This document shows, one piece after another, positions 51,250 through 60,067 of a stretch of DNA of 64,000 nucleotides. The notes under the pieces were generated by a model. That model was not told the origin of the DNA and did not search any database. It was given only the letters and a program-made list of their open reading frames with translations. The stretch comes from Chitinophaga rhizosphaerae. Lineage in GTDB: Bacteria; Bacteroidota; Bacteroidia; Chitinophagales; Chitinophagaceae. The stretch lies in assembly GCF_003958645.1 (NCBI RefSeq), contig NZ_RXLO01000008.1:62001-126000 (forward strand). Direction: 5' to 3'. Within the stretch, counting starts at the first letter, position 1, and each line of letters opens with the position of its first letter. The translations under genes were made by a program, and so were the position numbers.

Positions 51250-53418
51250 TCAGGCCTGTTCCTGGAGCCAGTAGTAATAATTGACGACGGCGCGGATTTC
51301 GCCGTACCCCACTTCATCGCCCAATTGTTCCCTGATGCGGGTAAGCCCCTGCGCGCCGGCGTTTTCGACGGCCCGCAGGATCCAGGCGAGGCGGCCGCTG
51401 TCGGGCACCATTTCCCGGATGTCCAGCTCCCCTTTCCGGATAAAATCGGCGAGGTGGCTTTCTACGGTGGAAACCGCGAGCCCCCTGCGCGCGGCGATCT
51501 CTTCCACCGCCATGCCTTCCTGGAACAACTGCAGGCTCGCGCGCTGGCTGTTGCCCGTCTCGGGCTTCGGTTTGCGGGGCTTGACGGCCTTTCCGGCCTT
51601 GAGGTGCATCTGGCTCTGGAGGCCGTGGCGCTGGCAATATTGCATCATGGCATCGAGGAAAGGTCCACCGTATTTGGCGAGCTTCACTTCCCCGAAACCC
51701 GAGATCCGCGCCAGTTCCCCCATGCTCTGGGGCAGCCAGGAACATAGTTCCGCCAACGTAGCGTCGGAGAAAATGATATATGGCGGCACACGCTCCTTTT
51801 CCGCCAGGCTCCGGCGCAACTGCTTCAGTTCCGCCAGCAGCAGGGGTTGCGGAATGTCGCCGGCATTGCGGGAAGCCCCGGATTGCAATGCATTCCCCTG
51901 CGGAGCGGCCACCTGGGCCGTCAGTTGCACCTGCACTTCGCCGCGGAGCACGCTCCAGCTGGTATCGGTGAGGCGGAGGAGCGGATATTCTCCGGTCGAC
52001 TGCCCCAGGAACCCCAGCTGCATCAGCTCGCGGGCATATTGTTTCCATTGGTCTTTCCCGATGTCTTTCCCGATGCCGTAGGTTTTGATTTCCTGGTGCG
52101 CTTCGCGGACGCCGGCGCCGCCGCGCAGGAAATCCACGACGTAATTCAGCCCGAACCGTTCCTGGAGGCGGTATACGGCGCTCAGCAGCTTTTGTGCGGC
52201 TACCGTGCCGTCGGCCTTTTCGTACTGGCCCTGGCAGATATCGCAATTACCGCATGCGTCGGGGGATTCTTCACCGAAATAGCGCAGGAGGTATTGCCGG
52301 CGGCAGGTGATCGTTTCACAAAGACCGGCCATTTGTTCCAGTTTGCGGAGCATGACGGCGGATTGTTCTTCGTTACCGTCCACGCTGGCAAACCGCTTCA
52401 TCTTGAAAACGTCTCCCGCGCTGTAGAACAGCACGGCTTCGGAAGGGAGGCCGTCGCGCCCTGCGCGGCCGGTTTCCTGGTAATATCCTTCGATGTTTTT
52501 AGGCAGGTCTACATGCACTACGAACCGTACGTTGCTTTTGTTGATCCCCATGCCGAAGGCGATGGTGGCCACCATGATGCGGATATCGTCGCGCAGGAAC
52601 CTGTCCTGCCGCTCTTCGCGCACGGCCCGTTCGAGGCCGGCGTGATAGGCGGCGGCGGAGAAGCCTTCGGCCTGAAGGTCTTCCGCGAGCGATTCGGTGC
52701 CGGAGCGCGACAGGCAATAAATAATACCGCTATCGTCCGGGTGCTGCCGGAGATATTCCACCAATTGCTGGTAATGGTCTTTTTTCGGGCGAACGCTGTA
52801 ATGAATGTTCGGCCGGTTGAAGGAATTTTCGAATACGGCGGGGTTGCGGAGCCGGAGTTTGTCGAGGATGTCCTGCTTCGTGATCCCGTCTGCCGTGGCG
52901 GTCAGCGCGATCACGGGTACGCCGGGGAATTTGTCTTTCAGTTGCCCCAACGCCAGGTATTCCTGCCGGAAATCGTGGCCCCAATGGCTGATACAGTGCG
53001 CTTCGTCGATGGCGAACAGCGCTACTTTCAGCGTGGCGAGCCATTGCATGAAATTGGCTTCGCCGATCAGCCGTTCCGGCGCCAGGTACAACAGTTTTAT
53101 CTGTCCGAGCTGCATCATCTGCATCACGGTTTGCTGTTCTGACATGGACTGGGTGGAGTTGAGATAGGCAGCGGTGATCCCGTTCTGCCGCAGCGCGTCT
53201 ACCTGGTCTTTCATCAGGGCGATGAGCGGGGAAACGACGATGGTGACGCCTTCCAGCGCCAAAGCAGGCAATTGGTAGCAAATGGATTTACCACCGCCCG
53301 TAGGCATTAATACCATCGTATCTCCCCCATTCAGCACGTGCTCGATGATAGCCTGCTGATTATGACGGAATTGCGTATAACCGAAATGTTGTTTCAGAAG
53401 CGCGAACAAAGACTGCAT
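51250..53418 (-). CDS. recQ: ATP-dependent DNA helicase RecQ
   Basis: This 722-residue 3'-5' helicase handles recombination and replication intermediates. The Walker A motif is PTGGGKSICYQLP, the DEAH box IDEAHCISHWGHDFR, and motif VI includes QETGRAGRDG. The zinc-binding cysteines are in ITCRRQYLLRYFGE and CGNCDIC. A winged-helix (RQC) domain, an HRDC domain (about residues 520-595) and an extra C-terminal helix-turn-helix region (MAVEEIAARRGLAVSTVESH) follow, as in Bacteroidota RecQ. TATATTTG lies 25 nt upstream. Confidence 0.95.
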   Translation of the reverse strand: MQSLFALLKQHFGYTQFRHNQQAIIEHVLNGGDTMVLMPTGGGKSICYQLPALALEGVTIVVSPLIALMKDQVDALRQNGITAAYLNSTQSMSEQQTVMQMMQLGQIKLLYLAPERLIGEANFMQWLATLKVALFAIDEAHCISHWGHDFRQEYLALGQLKDKFPGVPVIALTATADGITKQDILDKLRLRNPAVFENSFNRPNIHYSVRPKKDHYQQLVEYLRQHPDDSGIIYCLSRSGTESLAEDLQAEGFSAAAYHAGLERAVREERQDRFLRDDIRIMVATIAFGMGINKSNVRFVVHVDLPKNIEGYYQETGRAGRDGLPSEAVLFYSAGDVFKMKRFASVDGNEEQSAVMLRKLEQMAGLCETITCRRQYLLRYFGEESPDACGNCDICQGQYEKADGTVAAQKLLSAVYRLQERFGLNYVVDFLRGGAGVREAHQEIKTYGIGKDIGKDQWKQYARELMQLGFLGQSTGEYPLLRLTDTSWSVLRGEVQVQLTAQVAAPQGNALQSGASRNAGDIPQPLLLAELKQLRRSLAEKERVPPYIIFSDATLAELCSWLPQSMGELARISGFGEVKLAKYGGPFLDAMMQYCQRHGLQSQMHLKAGKAVKPRKPKPETGNSQRASLQLFQEGMAVEEIAARRGLAVSTVESHLADFIRKGELDIREMVPDSGRLAWILRAVENAGAQGLTRIREQLGDEVGYGEIRAVVNYYYWLQEQA

Positions 53419-53443
53419 ACCCGACTAAAATTTAGCTTCCGGG

Positions 53444-53451
53444 CAAATATA
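53444..53451 (-). promoter_or_regulatory. -7 promoter element of recQ
   Basis: Reads TATATTTG on the minus strand, 25 nt before the recQ ATG. Confidence 0.5.
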
Positions 53452-53619
53452 GGATAAAAGGATGTGCATAAATTTAACATCAACAACCATACACGGAAAG
53501 AAAAATTCTTTATATTTAGAACGAGAGTCGAAGCTACTTCAATACTAAATCGAAAAGCAAGAAAGCAAGACTGATACAACTAATACAACTGTCGCACTAA
53601 TTACCCAAACAGAGAACTT

Positions 53620-54003
53620 ATGGAACTGCTGGCACCCATTCCTACACTGGCTACACCATCACTCCAGGAAACGGTAGACTTTTATGTTACCGTGCTGGAT
53701 TTTACCTGTAAGGCGCTGGACGAACAATGGAAGTTCGCGTCTATCCAGAAAGACAAGGTCACCATGCAACTGGTGCATCCGCAGGCGAAATATCCTTTCG
53801 GCAGCTCTACACCTTTCGAAGAGCCCGTTTTCACCGGTGAAATCTATATTCATATGGATGGGATCGATGAATTGTGGGAGAAGGTGAAAGACCGTGCGGA
53901 GATTTGCTTCCCTGTTCAGAATTTCGATTACGGCATGCGCGAGTTCGGGATTTACGACAATAATGGTTACCTGATCCAGTTCGGACAGCAGATCAGCGCG
54001 TAA
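53620..54003 (+). CDS. VOC (glyoxalase/bleomycin-resistance fold) protein
   Basis: This 127-residue protein has the paired beta-alpha-beta-beta-beta units of the vicinal oxygen chelate superfamily: LQETVDFYVTVLDF at the start, and the second unit with IYIHMDGIDELWEKVKD and REFGIYDNNGYLIQFGQ. Possible metal ligands occur at usual positions (a His in LVHPQ, Glu in REFGI), but substrate and chemistry cannot be inferred. Small stand-alone members are often antibiotic- or electrophile-binding. It is transcribed alone; TATATTTA upstream is a near-consensus -7 element. Confidence 0.83.
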   Translation: MELLAPIPTLATPSLQETVDFYVTVLDFTCKALDEQWKFASIQKDKVTMQLVHPQAKYPFGSSTPFEEPVFTGEIYIHMDGIDELWEKVKDRAEICFPVQNFDYGMREFGIYDNNGYLIQFGQQISA

Positions 54004-54031
54004 AATCCATGATGGAAGCGGCGAAAAAAAA

Positions 54032-54051
54032 CCGCAGCGGATCCGCTGCGG
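54032..54051 (+). terminator. 20-bp palindromic hairpin after the VOC gene
   Basis: CCGCAGCGGA followed by TCCGCTGCGG is fully self-complementary and can form an 8-bp stem. It lacks a T run on the plus strand, so it is a weak terminator candidate. Confidence 0.5.
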
Positions 54052-54240
54052 ATATTATCCATTAAGACTCACATTCCTTCTGCTCCGTAGGGTTTTCGAA
54101 AGGACAATGCGTTTTTTAGATGGAAAATAATGTATGTTAAGCGACGATAATCAATGTGTTGAGGAAGACAGATTCAGATTTACATAAATATAGTTAAATT
54201 CGTTGACTCGCATACATTTTTTTTAAAACCCCGCTTCCGC

Positions 54241-54933
54241 ATGAAACCTGCCCTCATCTTACTACATGGCGCACTGGGCGCTGTACGGCATTTCGACAAT
54301 ATCGCATCTGTATTGGAAGACCAGTACACTGTTTACCGTTTCAACCTGTACGGGCACGGTGGTACGCCGTTGCCGGAAGCCCCCCTCCGCATAGAAGCCC
54401 TCACGGGCCAGCTGATCGACTACATCCGGAGCCAAAACATCGGCCCCGCGGCAGTTTTCGGCTACAGTATGGGCGGCTACATCGCCCTGCAGGCCGCCAT
54501 CCAGGCACCTGACACCATTTCGCGCATCCTTACGCTCGGCACCAAGTTCGACTGGACGCCCGAGGTGGCCGCCAAAGAAGCCCGGACGCTCAACGCCGAC
54601 TTCCTCCGCGAAAAAGCCCCCGCGTTCGTCAGCCAGCTCGCCGAATTCCACGGCCCCTCGGCCTGGGAACCGCTGCTGCCCGCCACCGTAGGCCTCATGG
54701 AAGCCCTGGCCCAACACCCCCTCCTCACCCCGGAAACCGTTACCATGGCAGACATTCCGGTGCGCCTCATGGTGGGCGACCGCGACCATATGGTGAGCGT
54801 GGAAGAAACATTAGGCATCTTCCGCAGCCTGCCCAACGGCTCCATGGTGGTGCTACCCGACACGAAGCACCCCATCGAAAAAGTGAACAAAGCCGTGCTG
54901 ATCTGGGAAATCAGGTCTTTCATGACACTGTAA
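54241..54933 (+). CDS. Alpha/beta hydrolase
   Basis: This 230-residue hydrolase has LILLHGALGAVRHF (oxyanion hole), nucleophile elbow GYSMGGYIAL, acid in VGDRDHMV and His in PDTKHPIEKV. The cap domain is small. The pattern fits esterases or thioesterases of the MenH/BioH type, but no pathway neighbours support a substrate. Monocistronic and convergent with the DUF4920 gene. Confidence 0.82.
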   Translation: MKPALILLHGALGAVRHFDNIASVLEDQYTVYRFNLYGHGGTPLPEAPLRIEALTGQLIDYIRSQNIGPAAVFGYSMGGYIALQAAIQAPDTISRILTLGTKFDWTPEVAAKEARTLNADFLREKAPAFVSQLAEFHGPSAWEPLLPATVGLMEALAQHPLLTPETVTMADIPVRLMVGDRDHMVSVEETLGIFRSLPNGSMVVLPDTKHPIEKVNKAVLIWEIRSFMTL

Positions 54934-54948
54934 CGGCGGCGCAGGGGT

Positions 54949-54978
54949 AAAAAAAAGGCGCTCCCGGCCGGGAACGCC
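54949..54978 (-). terminator. Rho-independent terminator of the DUF4920 gene
   Basis: On the minus strand GGCGTTCCCGG / CCGGGAGCGCC forms a stem followed by eight T residues, 23 nt after the stop. Confidence 0.8.
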
Positions 54979-55001
54979 CTGTGCATCCGCCGGCACGGCA
55001 T

Positions 55002-55478
55002 TTATTTTACGACCACCACCCCGTCGGCGATGATCACGATGTCTTTCTTCGGTGCATTGATCTTTTCGATCTCGGCTTTGCTTTTGCCCGCGTCTTCCGC
55101 GTAATGGCGCAGTCTTTCCACGGAAGTTTCCGTCACTTTCGCGTTGCCTTCCAGCACCACCGTTTTGCCTACGATGTTCTGCGGCATGAAAAACGCATAA
55201 TCCGTGAATTTCACCATCACGGCTTCACCGTTTTCGCGCTCCAGTTTCATGAAGCAGCCTTTCTTTTTGCACACTTCCACCACTTTGCCTTCGATCTTGC
55301 CGGTGTAGGAAGTGTCTGACCCGATCTGCTTTTCGAGATCGTTCAGCGCCACAGCGCCCTGTGCGTCAATGGATTTGCCGTAGGTAACGCCGGGTGCGGC
55401 AGGTGCGATCCGGGTTTGGGCCTGTGCCCCGCCGGCGGCCATGAGCGCCGCGGCTAACAGGAAAAGGACTTTTCTCAT
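55002..55478 (-). CDS. DUF4920 exported protein
   Basis: This 158-residue protein has a signal peptide ending at AQAQT. The family core is VTYGKSI, then GKVVEVCKKKGCFMKL with two cysteines, and VMVKFTDYAFFMP and GKTVVLEGNAKV. The two cysteines and the OB-like strand pattern suggest a metal- or redox-related periplasmic role, but none is established. TATATTTG lies 22 nt upstream of the ATG. Confidence 0.87.
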   Translation of the reverse strand: MRKVLFLLAAALMAAGGAQAQTRIAPAAPGVTYGKSIDAQGAVALNDLEKQIGSDTSYTGKIEGKVVEVCKKKGCFMKLERENGEAVMVKFTDYAFFMPQNIVGKTVVLEGNAKVTETSVERLRHYAEDAGKSKAEIEKINAPKKDIVIIADGVVVVK

Positions 55479-55500
55479 AAGGAAGCTGATTTACGGTCCT

Positions 55501-55508
55501 CAAATATA
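55501..55508 (-). promoter_or_regulatory. -7 promoter element of the DUF4920 gene
   Basis: Reads TATATTTG on the minus strand, 22 nt before the ATG. Confidence 0.5.
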
Positions 55509-55611
55509 CGGTACAAAATCCGCGCCCGAGACATGGTTATTTTTTAATTTATGAACGGTTATAATATATATTTGTAACGTGGGAACCGACCCACCGGATA
55601 CACCATCTGAA

Positions 55612-55638
55612 ACGGGCGTTCGCTTTGTCGGCGCCCGT
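55612..55638 (-). terminator. Hairpin after the LytTR regulator gene
   Basis: ACGGGCG / CGCCCGT stem just beyond the response-regulator stop. Its T tract is short on the minus strand, so termination is likely but not certain. Confidence 0.55.
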
Positions 55639-55643
55639 ATTTT

Positions 55644-56348
55644 TTACGCCTCCCCGCTGATCTTCCCTACCGCTTCGGCAAAGGCCGCGCCGATGGGAAT
55701 GTCTGTATTGCCCACATAGACGCAGTTCCGGTCGATGCGGTCTACCCGCGCATTGGCCACAATGTAAGACCGGTGTACCCGGGTGAACTGGCCTGCGGGC
55801 AAAAGGTCCAGCGCGTCTTGCATGGAAAGGCGGCTCAGCAGCTTGCGATCGCCCAACACGAATTGCACGTAATTGCCGGCGCTTTCCACGTAATGGATGT
55901 CCTGGAACGCGACTTTGCATTGCTCGTACCCGCTTTTTACGAAAATGTAATCCTGCGGTTGGGAAACGGCGGACGGTTTGTCCTGCTTCAGCAGCAACAG
56001 GCTGTGCGCTTTATTGCAGGCTTTCAGGAAACGTGCGAGGGAAAAGGGTTTCAGGAGATAATCGATTGCGTCCAGTTCAAAACTTTGCACGGCATGTTCG
56101 GAATACGCCGTCGTGAAAATGGTCATGGGCGGCTCGTGGAGGCCCGACAGGAAATCGAGCCCGGAAATATCCGGCATTTTGATATCGAGGAACAGCAGGT
56201 CGATTTTCTCGCGGCGCAGGTAATCCATGGCTTCGAAAGCGTTGGTGAACGAACGTTTCAGTTCCATGAAAGGGACCTTCTCCGCGTGCGCGGTGATCAC
56301 CGAAAGCGCCACGGGCTCATCGTCTATCGCTATGGCTGTCATTTTCAT
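55644..56348 (-). CDS. LytTR-family response regulator
   Basis: This 234-residue regulator starts at MKMTAIAIDDEP; a GTG two codons upstream is an alternative. The receiver domain carries the phosphorylated Asp in LLFLDIKMPDISG and the conserved Lys in YLLKPF. The C-terminal LytTR domain shows IHYVESAGNYVQFVLGDRKLLSRLSMQDAL and FTRVHRSYIVANARVDRI, typical DNA-binding signatures. It is last in an operon with a LytS-like kinase and a DUF4407 protein, 17 nt after the latter. Confidence 0.92.
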   Translation of the reverse strand: MKMTAIAIDDEPVALSVITAHAEKVPFMELKRSFTNAFEAMDYLRREKIDLLFLDIKMPDISGLDFLSGLHEPPMTIFTTAYSEHAVQSFELDAIDYLLKPFSLARFLKACNKAHSLLLLKQDKPSAVSQPQDYIFVKSGYEQCKVAFQDIHYVESAGNYVQFVLGDRKLLSRLSMQDALDLLPAGQFTRVHRSYIVANARVDRIDRNCVYVGNTDIPIGAAFAEAVGKISGEA

Positions 56349-56365
56349 ATGCACAATTTACGATT

Positions 56366-57568
56366 TCAGGCTTTATGGAGTAACAGCAGCCTCCGCGCGG
56401 AAGCCCAGAGTTTGCGGAAGCTCCGTCCATCGGCCCGTTCCCACTCCTCCACCAGTTTTTCCGATTCCCGGCGCCGGGCGAATGCCGTCAACCCGAAAAT
56501 ATGGTCCATCACTTCCTTGTCTGCCGCTGCCGCGCCTTCCGTAAAATGCTGTTGCAATTGCTTTTGCTGTGTGGCCGACAGTTCGGATTCGTTGATACTG
56601 GACGCCGTGATAGCCGCCAGACGGGCGTCGTACTCGCCTTTGGGCATCATGAGCTTGGTTAACAGCGGCATGATCTCGATGAGGGTAATGATGAACACGA
56701 TGAGGCGGTACCGCTGTCTGAGCGGCGGTTTTTCTTCCGTGAGCGTATTGAGCGCCTCCACCTGCGCAAGAAACCCGTCTGTCAACGTAGCGCGGTAAGC
56801 GGATTCGCGGGTGCTGTCGTCTGCCTGGATGACCGCCAGTGCTGCCAGCGGACCTTCGCGGAGGGTAGCGGTCTCGGACCTCAATTGCCGCAATTCGTCT
56901 TCGGCTTTCAGGTATTCGTTCCGTTTCACTTTCGCGATGGCGTATTCGCCGATTTTCCCGGAGCCGCCGGTGCCGTCGGTTTCGCGGATGTAGGCGTCTT
57001 TGTAATCCTTCACCTGCTTTTCTCGGTCGGCCAAGGTTTTGTCGAGCCCCGCCAGCTGCGTGCGCAGCCGCGTGGTACGTTCCGAATTATAGGCGGTTTG
57101 CTGTTTGCGGAAATCTTCCATCTTCTTTTGCCGGTCTACCACCATCTGCGCCTGCACGTCTTTCTGGAAAAGCATCAGCACAACGGGTTGGGAGATGAAC
57201 AGGCCGATGGTGATGGCGAGGATGAGGCGGAAGGCCACGGGCAGTACCTGCACTTTCCCGTTGCGCTGCATGGCGGCGATGAGGCTCCTGTCGATACACA
57301 GTACGGCGAACCCGAAAAACAGGGCCAGTCCGTAATTGAGCAGGTCGTCTTTCACGACGGTGGAGAAAAAATACCCCCAGGCCAGGGTGGCGAAAAGGGC
57401 GGTCACGAGCACCGCCAGGCCGATGATGCGGTACCTTTCGCGGTCTGCACGGCAATCTGCCAGCACGTCGGGGTCTGCGGCGGCGAGCCACCACAGGAAG
57501 CGGCTCCATCCATCGGGTTCTTTGCTTTTCACCGGCCGGTGATCTTGTTGTTGCGTGGTGTCGGTCAT
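56366..57568 (-). CDS. DUF4407 membrane protein
   Basis: This 400-residue protein has two membrane pairs near the N-terminus (IIGLAVLVTALFATLAWGYFF, NYGLALFFGFAVLCIDR, FRLILAITIGLFIS), a long charged coiled-coil-like region (about residues 150-285) and another hydrophobic segment (LIVFIITLIEIMPLLTKLM). CIDRSLIAAM is a DUF4407 hallmark. The coiled coil probably lies outside the cytoplasm. The ATG overlaps the kinase stop by 4 nt and the response regulator follows by 17 nt, so it likely belongs to the signalling pathway, as sensor accessory or target. Confidence 0.85.
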   Translation of the reverse strand: MTDTTQQQDHRPVKSKEPDGWSRFLWWLAAADPDVLADCRADRERYRIIGLAVLVTALFATLAWGYFFSTVVKDDLLNYGLALFFGFAVLCIDRSLIAAMQRNGKVQVLPVAFRLILAITIGLFISQPVVLMLFQKDVQAQMVVDRQKKMEDFRKQQTAYNSERTTRLRTQLAGLDKTLADREKQVKDYKDAYIRETDGTGGSGKIGEYAIAKVKRNEYLKAEDELRQLRSETATLREGPLAALAVIQADDSTRESAYRATLTDGFLAQVEALNTLTEEKPPLRQRYRLIVFIITLIEIMPLLTKLMMPKGEYDARLAAITASSINESELSATQQKQLQQHFTEGAAAADKEVMDHIFGLTAFARRRESEKLVEEWERADGRSFRKLWASARRLLLLHKA

Positions 57569-59079
57569 GCTGATGGAGCTATTTTTTCGGATTTGAGGGT
57601 CAGGTGAACGAAGAATTCCGACGCTGTTTCGCGGATAGACAGTTCATGCCTGCCGGGATAAACATGCTCCAGCCGTTGGCGGACGTTATTGAGCCCGATG
57701 CCGAGGCTGTTGCGTTCCGGATCGTTTTCCCTTTTGGGATGGAGGCTGTTGTAGGCATCGAAATAGATGTGATGATCGTCGCACGAGAGCGACACCACGA
57801 TCCACGACCTGTTTCGCAGGCTTATGCCGTGTTTGAAGGCGTTTTCCACGAACGGGATGAGGAGCATGGGTGCGATGGCGTGCTCGCAGTTGGCGTCCTG
57901 GATATTGACTTCGATCTTGATGTCGGGCGATTCCTGCGTGCGCAGTCGTTGCAGGGCGATGTAGTTCTGGAGGTAGCCTACTTCCTTGCTGAGGTGGATT
58001 TTCTCTACCGTGTTTTCGTGGAGCATGAAGCGCATCATGTCTCCCAGCCGCTGAATCCCTTCGCTGGTGCGGCCCGCCTGTTCCTGGAGGGCGGTGCCGT
58101 AGAGGGTGTTGAGGGCGTTGAAAAGGAAATGAGGGTTGATCTGGGAGCGCAAAAAGTCCAGATTGGCGGAAGAGCGACCCAGTGCTTTCTCCAGGGTCAA
58201 CACCTCATTTTTTTGGCTGAGCGTGGCCCAGGTGAGCCACCAGGCCAACGGCGGCACAATCAGCAGCTGGCAAACAAATATCAGGAAATAGAATGCCGAC
58301 ATGTTACTGATATTGGTGGACGCGTCTGCCAGTACGCAGGCCAAAACATAAGTAACGAGAAATACCATGATGGCATTGGGAAGCAGCTCTTTCCAGTGGC
58401 GCTCCTTGCGCAGCAGGGGGCCGAAAAAGCGGCGGCTGATAAAGTAATAGGCGATAATATAACAGCCTCCTGACCAGAAAATGAGATTGGTGCGGGCGGG
58501 GCGCCTGTCGAGAATGAAAAAGAAGGTAGCTGCGAGCCAGATGATGATGAGGATGATCATGTCGACCGGAATTTTGATACCGGCGATGCGGCGGCCGAGG
58601 CCGTTTTCGGCGCCCGCTAGCACGAGGGATTTTATCCCGCTATAAACGGCAAACACGACGAGGCAGACGAAAACGATGATCATGGCACGGCCGGCGCACC
58701 AGTTATGAAAAGCCCGGACGCTGGAGAAATCTGTACGGTAACCGAATTTCCAGCTTTCCGCGACCATCAGCAACAGGAAGCCGCCAACGGCCGTCCCCCC
58801 CGCAATGGCAATTCCCCTCCAGTACCGGTGATGTTCCAGGAACTGGGGCATGGCCCTGAAATTCAGGAGCAGGAATCCGCCGTACAGGGCGGTATAGGTG
58901 AGCAGTCCCGGCCAAACCGAATGCAGGAAATGATCATAGGGTACACCATTCTCGTTATATAACCAGGAAAGCCCGGAATGCCGCCCGTCGTAAGAAAGTA
59001 CAGGGAAAAGGATCGTGAGCAATGCCAGGAGGTAAATGCCCGTGGCCACCCATATTTCCACCTTTTGTAACTTATTCAT
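57565..59079 (-). CDS. LytS-like membrane sensor histidine kinase
   Basis: This 504-residue kinase starts at MNKLQKVEIWVATG. The first about 290 residues hold roughly eight to ten hydrophobic helices without a recognised sensor domain. The His_kinase domain (PF06580 type) has the phosphorylated His in RSQINPHFLFNALNTLYG. The ATPase domain shows APMLLIPFVENAFKHGI and a compact GIGLNNVRQRLEHVY G-box. It is the first gene of the operon with DUF4407 and the LytTR regulator. The long multi-helix sensor suggests recognition of a membrane or lipid-linked signal. Confidence 0.92.
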   Translation of the reverse strand: MNKLQKVEIWVATGIYLLALLTILFPVLSYDGRHSGLSWLYNENGVPYDHFLHSVWPGLLTYTALYGGFLLLNFRAMPQFLEHHRYWRGIAIAGGTAVGGFLLLMVAESWKFGYRTDFSSVRAFHNWCAGRAMIIVFVCLVVFAVYSGIKSLVLAGAENGLGRRIAGIKIPVDMIILIIIWLAATFFFILDRRPARTNLIFWSGGCYIIAYYFISRRFFGPLLRKERHWKELLPNAIMVFLVTYVLACVLADASTNISNMSAFYFLIFVCQLLIVPPLAWWLTWATLSQKNEVLTLEKALGRSSANLDFLRSQINPHFLFNALNTLYGTALQEQAGRTSEGIQRLGDMMRFMLHENTVEKIHLSKEVGYLQNYIALQRLRTQESPDIKIEVNIQDANCEHAIAPMLLIPFVENAFKHGISLRNRSWIVVSLSCDDHHIYFDAYNSLHPKRENDPERNSLGIGLNNVRQRLEHVYPGRHELSIRETASEFFVHLTLKSEKIAPSA

Positions 59080-59175
59080 GCAAGATTTCTTTGATGCAAT
59101 ATTAACAAAGCCGCGCCGTCCCATTTCGTAAATGGGATGAAAAGTTGGGATTATGGGACGAACCTGTCTTTTTTA

Positions 59176-59183
59176 TAACTTTG
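59176..59183 (+). promoter_or_regulatory. -7 promoter element of aguB
   Basis: TAACTTTG matches TAnnTTTG and ends 5 nt before the aguB ATG, implying a leaderless or nearly leaderless transcript. Confidence 0.5.
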
Positions 59184-59188
59184 CGCCC

Positions 59189-60067
59189 ATGTCTAAAGTA
59201 AAAGTCGGCTACGTTCAGATGAGCTGTTCCGCCAACAAGGCGGACAATCTTGCCAAAGCCATCGAAAAGGTCCGGGAAACCGCGGCCAGCGGGGCGCAGA
59301 TTATCTGCCTCCAGGAACTGTTCACTTCGCTGTATTTCTGCGATGTGGAAGATTACGGGAATTTCAAACTGGCAGAGCCCATCCCCGGCCCTTCCACCGA
59401 ATCCCTCGGCGCGGTGGCCAAAGAGCTGGGCGTGGTGATCATCGCATCGCTGTTCGAAAAACGGACGGAAGGCCTCTACCACAACACCACCGCCGTGCTG
59501 GACGCCGATGGTTCCTATCTCGGCAAATACCGCAAAATGCACATCCCCGACGATCCGGCGTATTACGAGAAGTTTTACTTCACCCCCGGCGATCTCGGCT
59601 ATAAAGTCTTCAAAACCAAATTCGCCACCATCGGCGTGCTCATCTGTTGGGACCAATGGTACCCCGAAGCCGCGCGCATCACGGCGCTCATGGGCGCGCA
59701 GATCCTTTTCTACCCCACCGCCATCGGCTGGGCCACGAACCAGGACGAAGCCACCAATACCGAGCAATACAACGCCTGGCAAACCATCCAGCGCAGCCAT
59801 GCCGTCGCCAACGGCATTCACGTGGTGAGCGTGAACAGGACCGGTTTCGAGCAAGACGGGCTTATGAAATTCTGGGGCGGCTCGTTCGTAGCCAACCCCT
59901 TCGGCACGGTGCTCCACCAAAGCTCGCACACCGATGAAGAAAACGTGGTGCTGGAGCTCGACCTTTCCAAAACAGACCGCTACCGCACGCATTGGCCTTT
60001 CCTGCGCGACCGCCGCATCGACTCCTACCAACCGATCACCAAACGCTATATAGACGACGAACAATGA
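59189..60067 (+). CDS. aguB: N-carbamoylputrescine amidase
   Basis: This 292-residue nitrilase-fold enzyme hydrolyses N-carbamoylputrescine to putrescine, CO2 and ammonia. The catalytic triad is complete: Glu in CLQELFTS, Lys in GKYRKMHIPDD, Cys in LICWDQWYPEAAR. The EATNTEQYNAWQTIQRSHAVANG segment is specific for this subfamily. ATG at 59189 (MSKVKVGYVQ) agrees with family starts; the longer frame adds 12 residues upstream of the promoter element. It overlaps aguA by 4 nt, so the two successive steps are coupled. Confidence 0.95.
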   Translation: MSKVKVGYVQMSCSANKADNLAKAIEKVRETAASGAQIICLQELFTSLYFCDVEDYGNFKLAEPIPGPSTESLGAVAKELGVVIIASLFEKRTEGLYHNTTAVLDADGSYLGKYRKMHIPDDPAYYEKFYFTPGDLGYKVFKTKFATIGVLICWDQWYPEAARITALMGAQILFYPTAIGWATNQDEATNTEQYNAWQTIQRSHAVANGIHVVSVNRTGFEQDGLMKFWGGSFVANPFGTVLHQSSHTDEENVVLELDLSKTDRYRTHWPFLRDRRIDSYQPITKRYIDDEQ

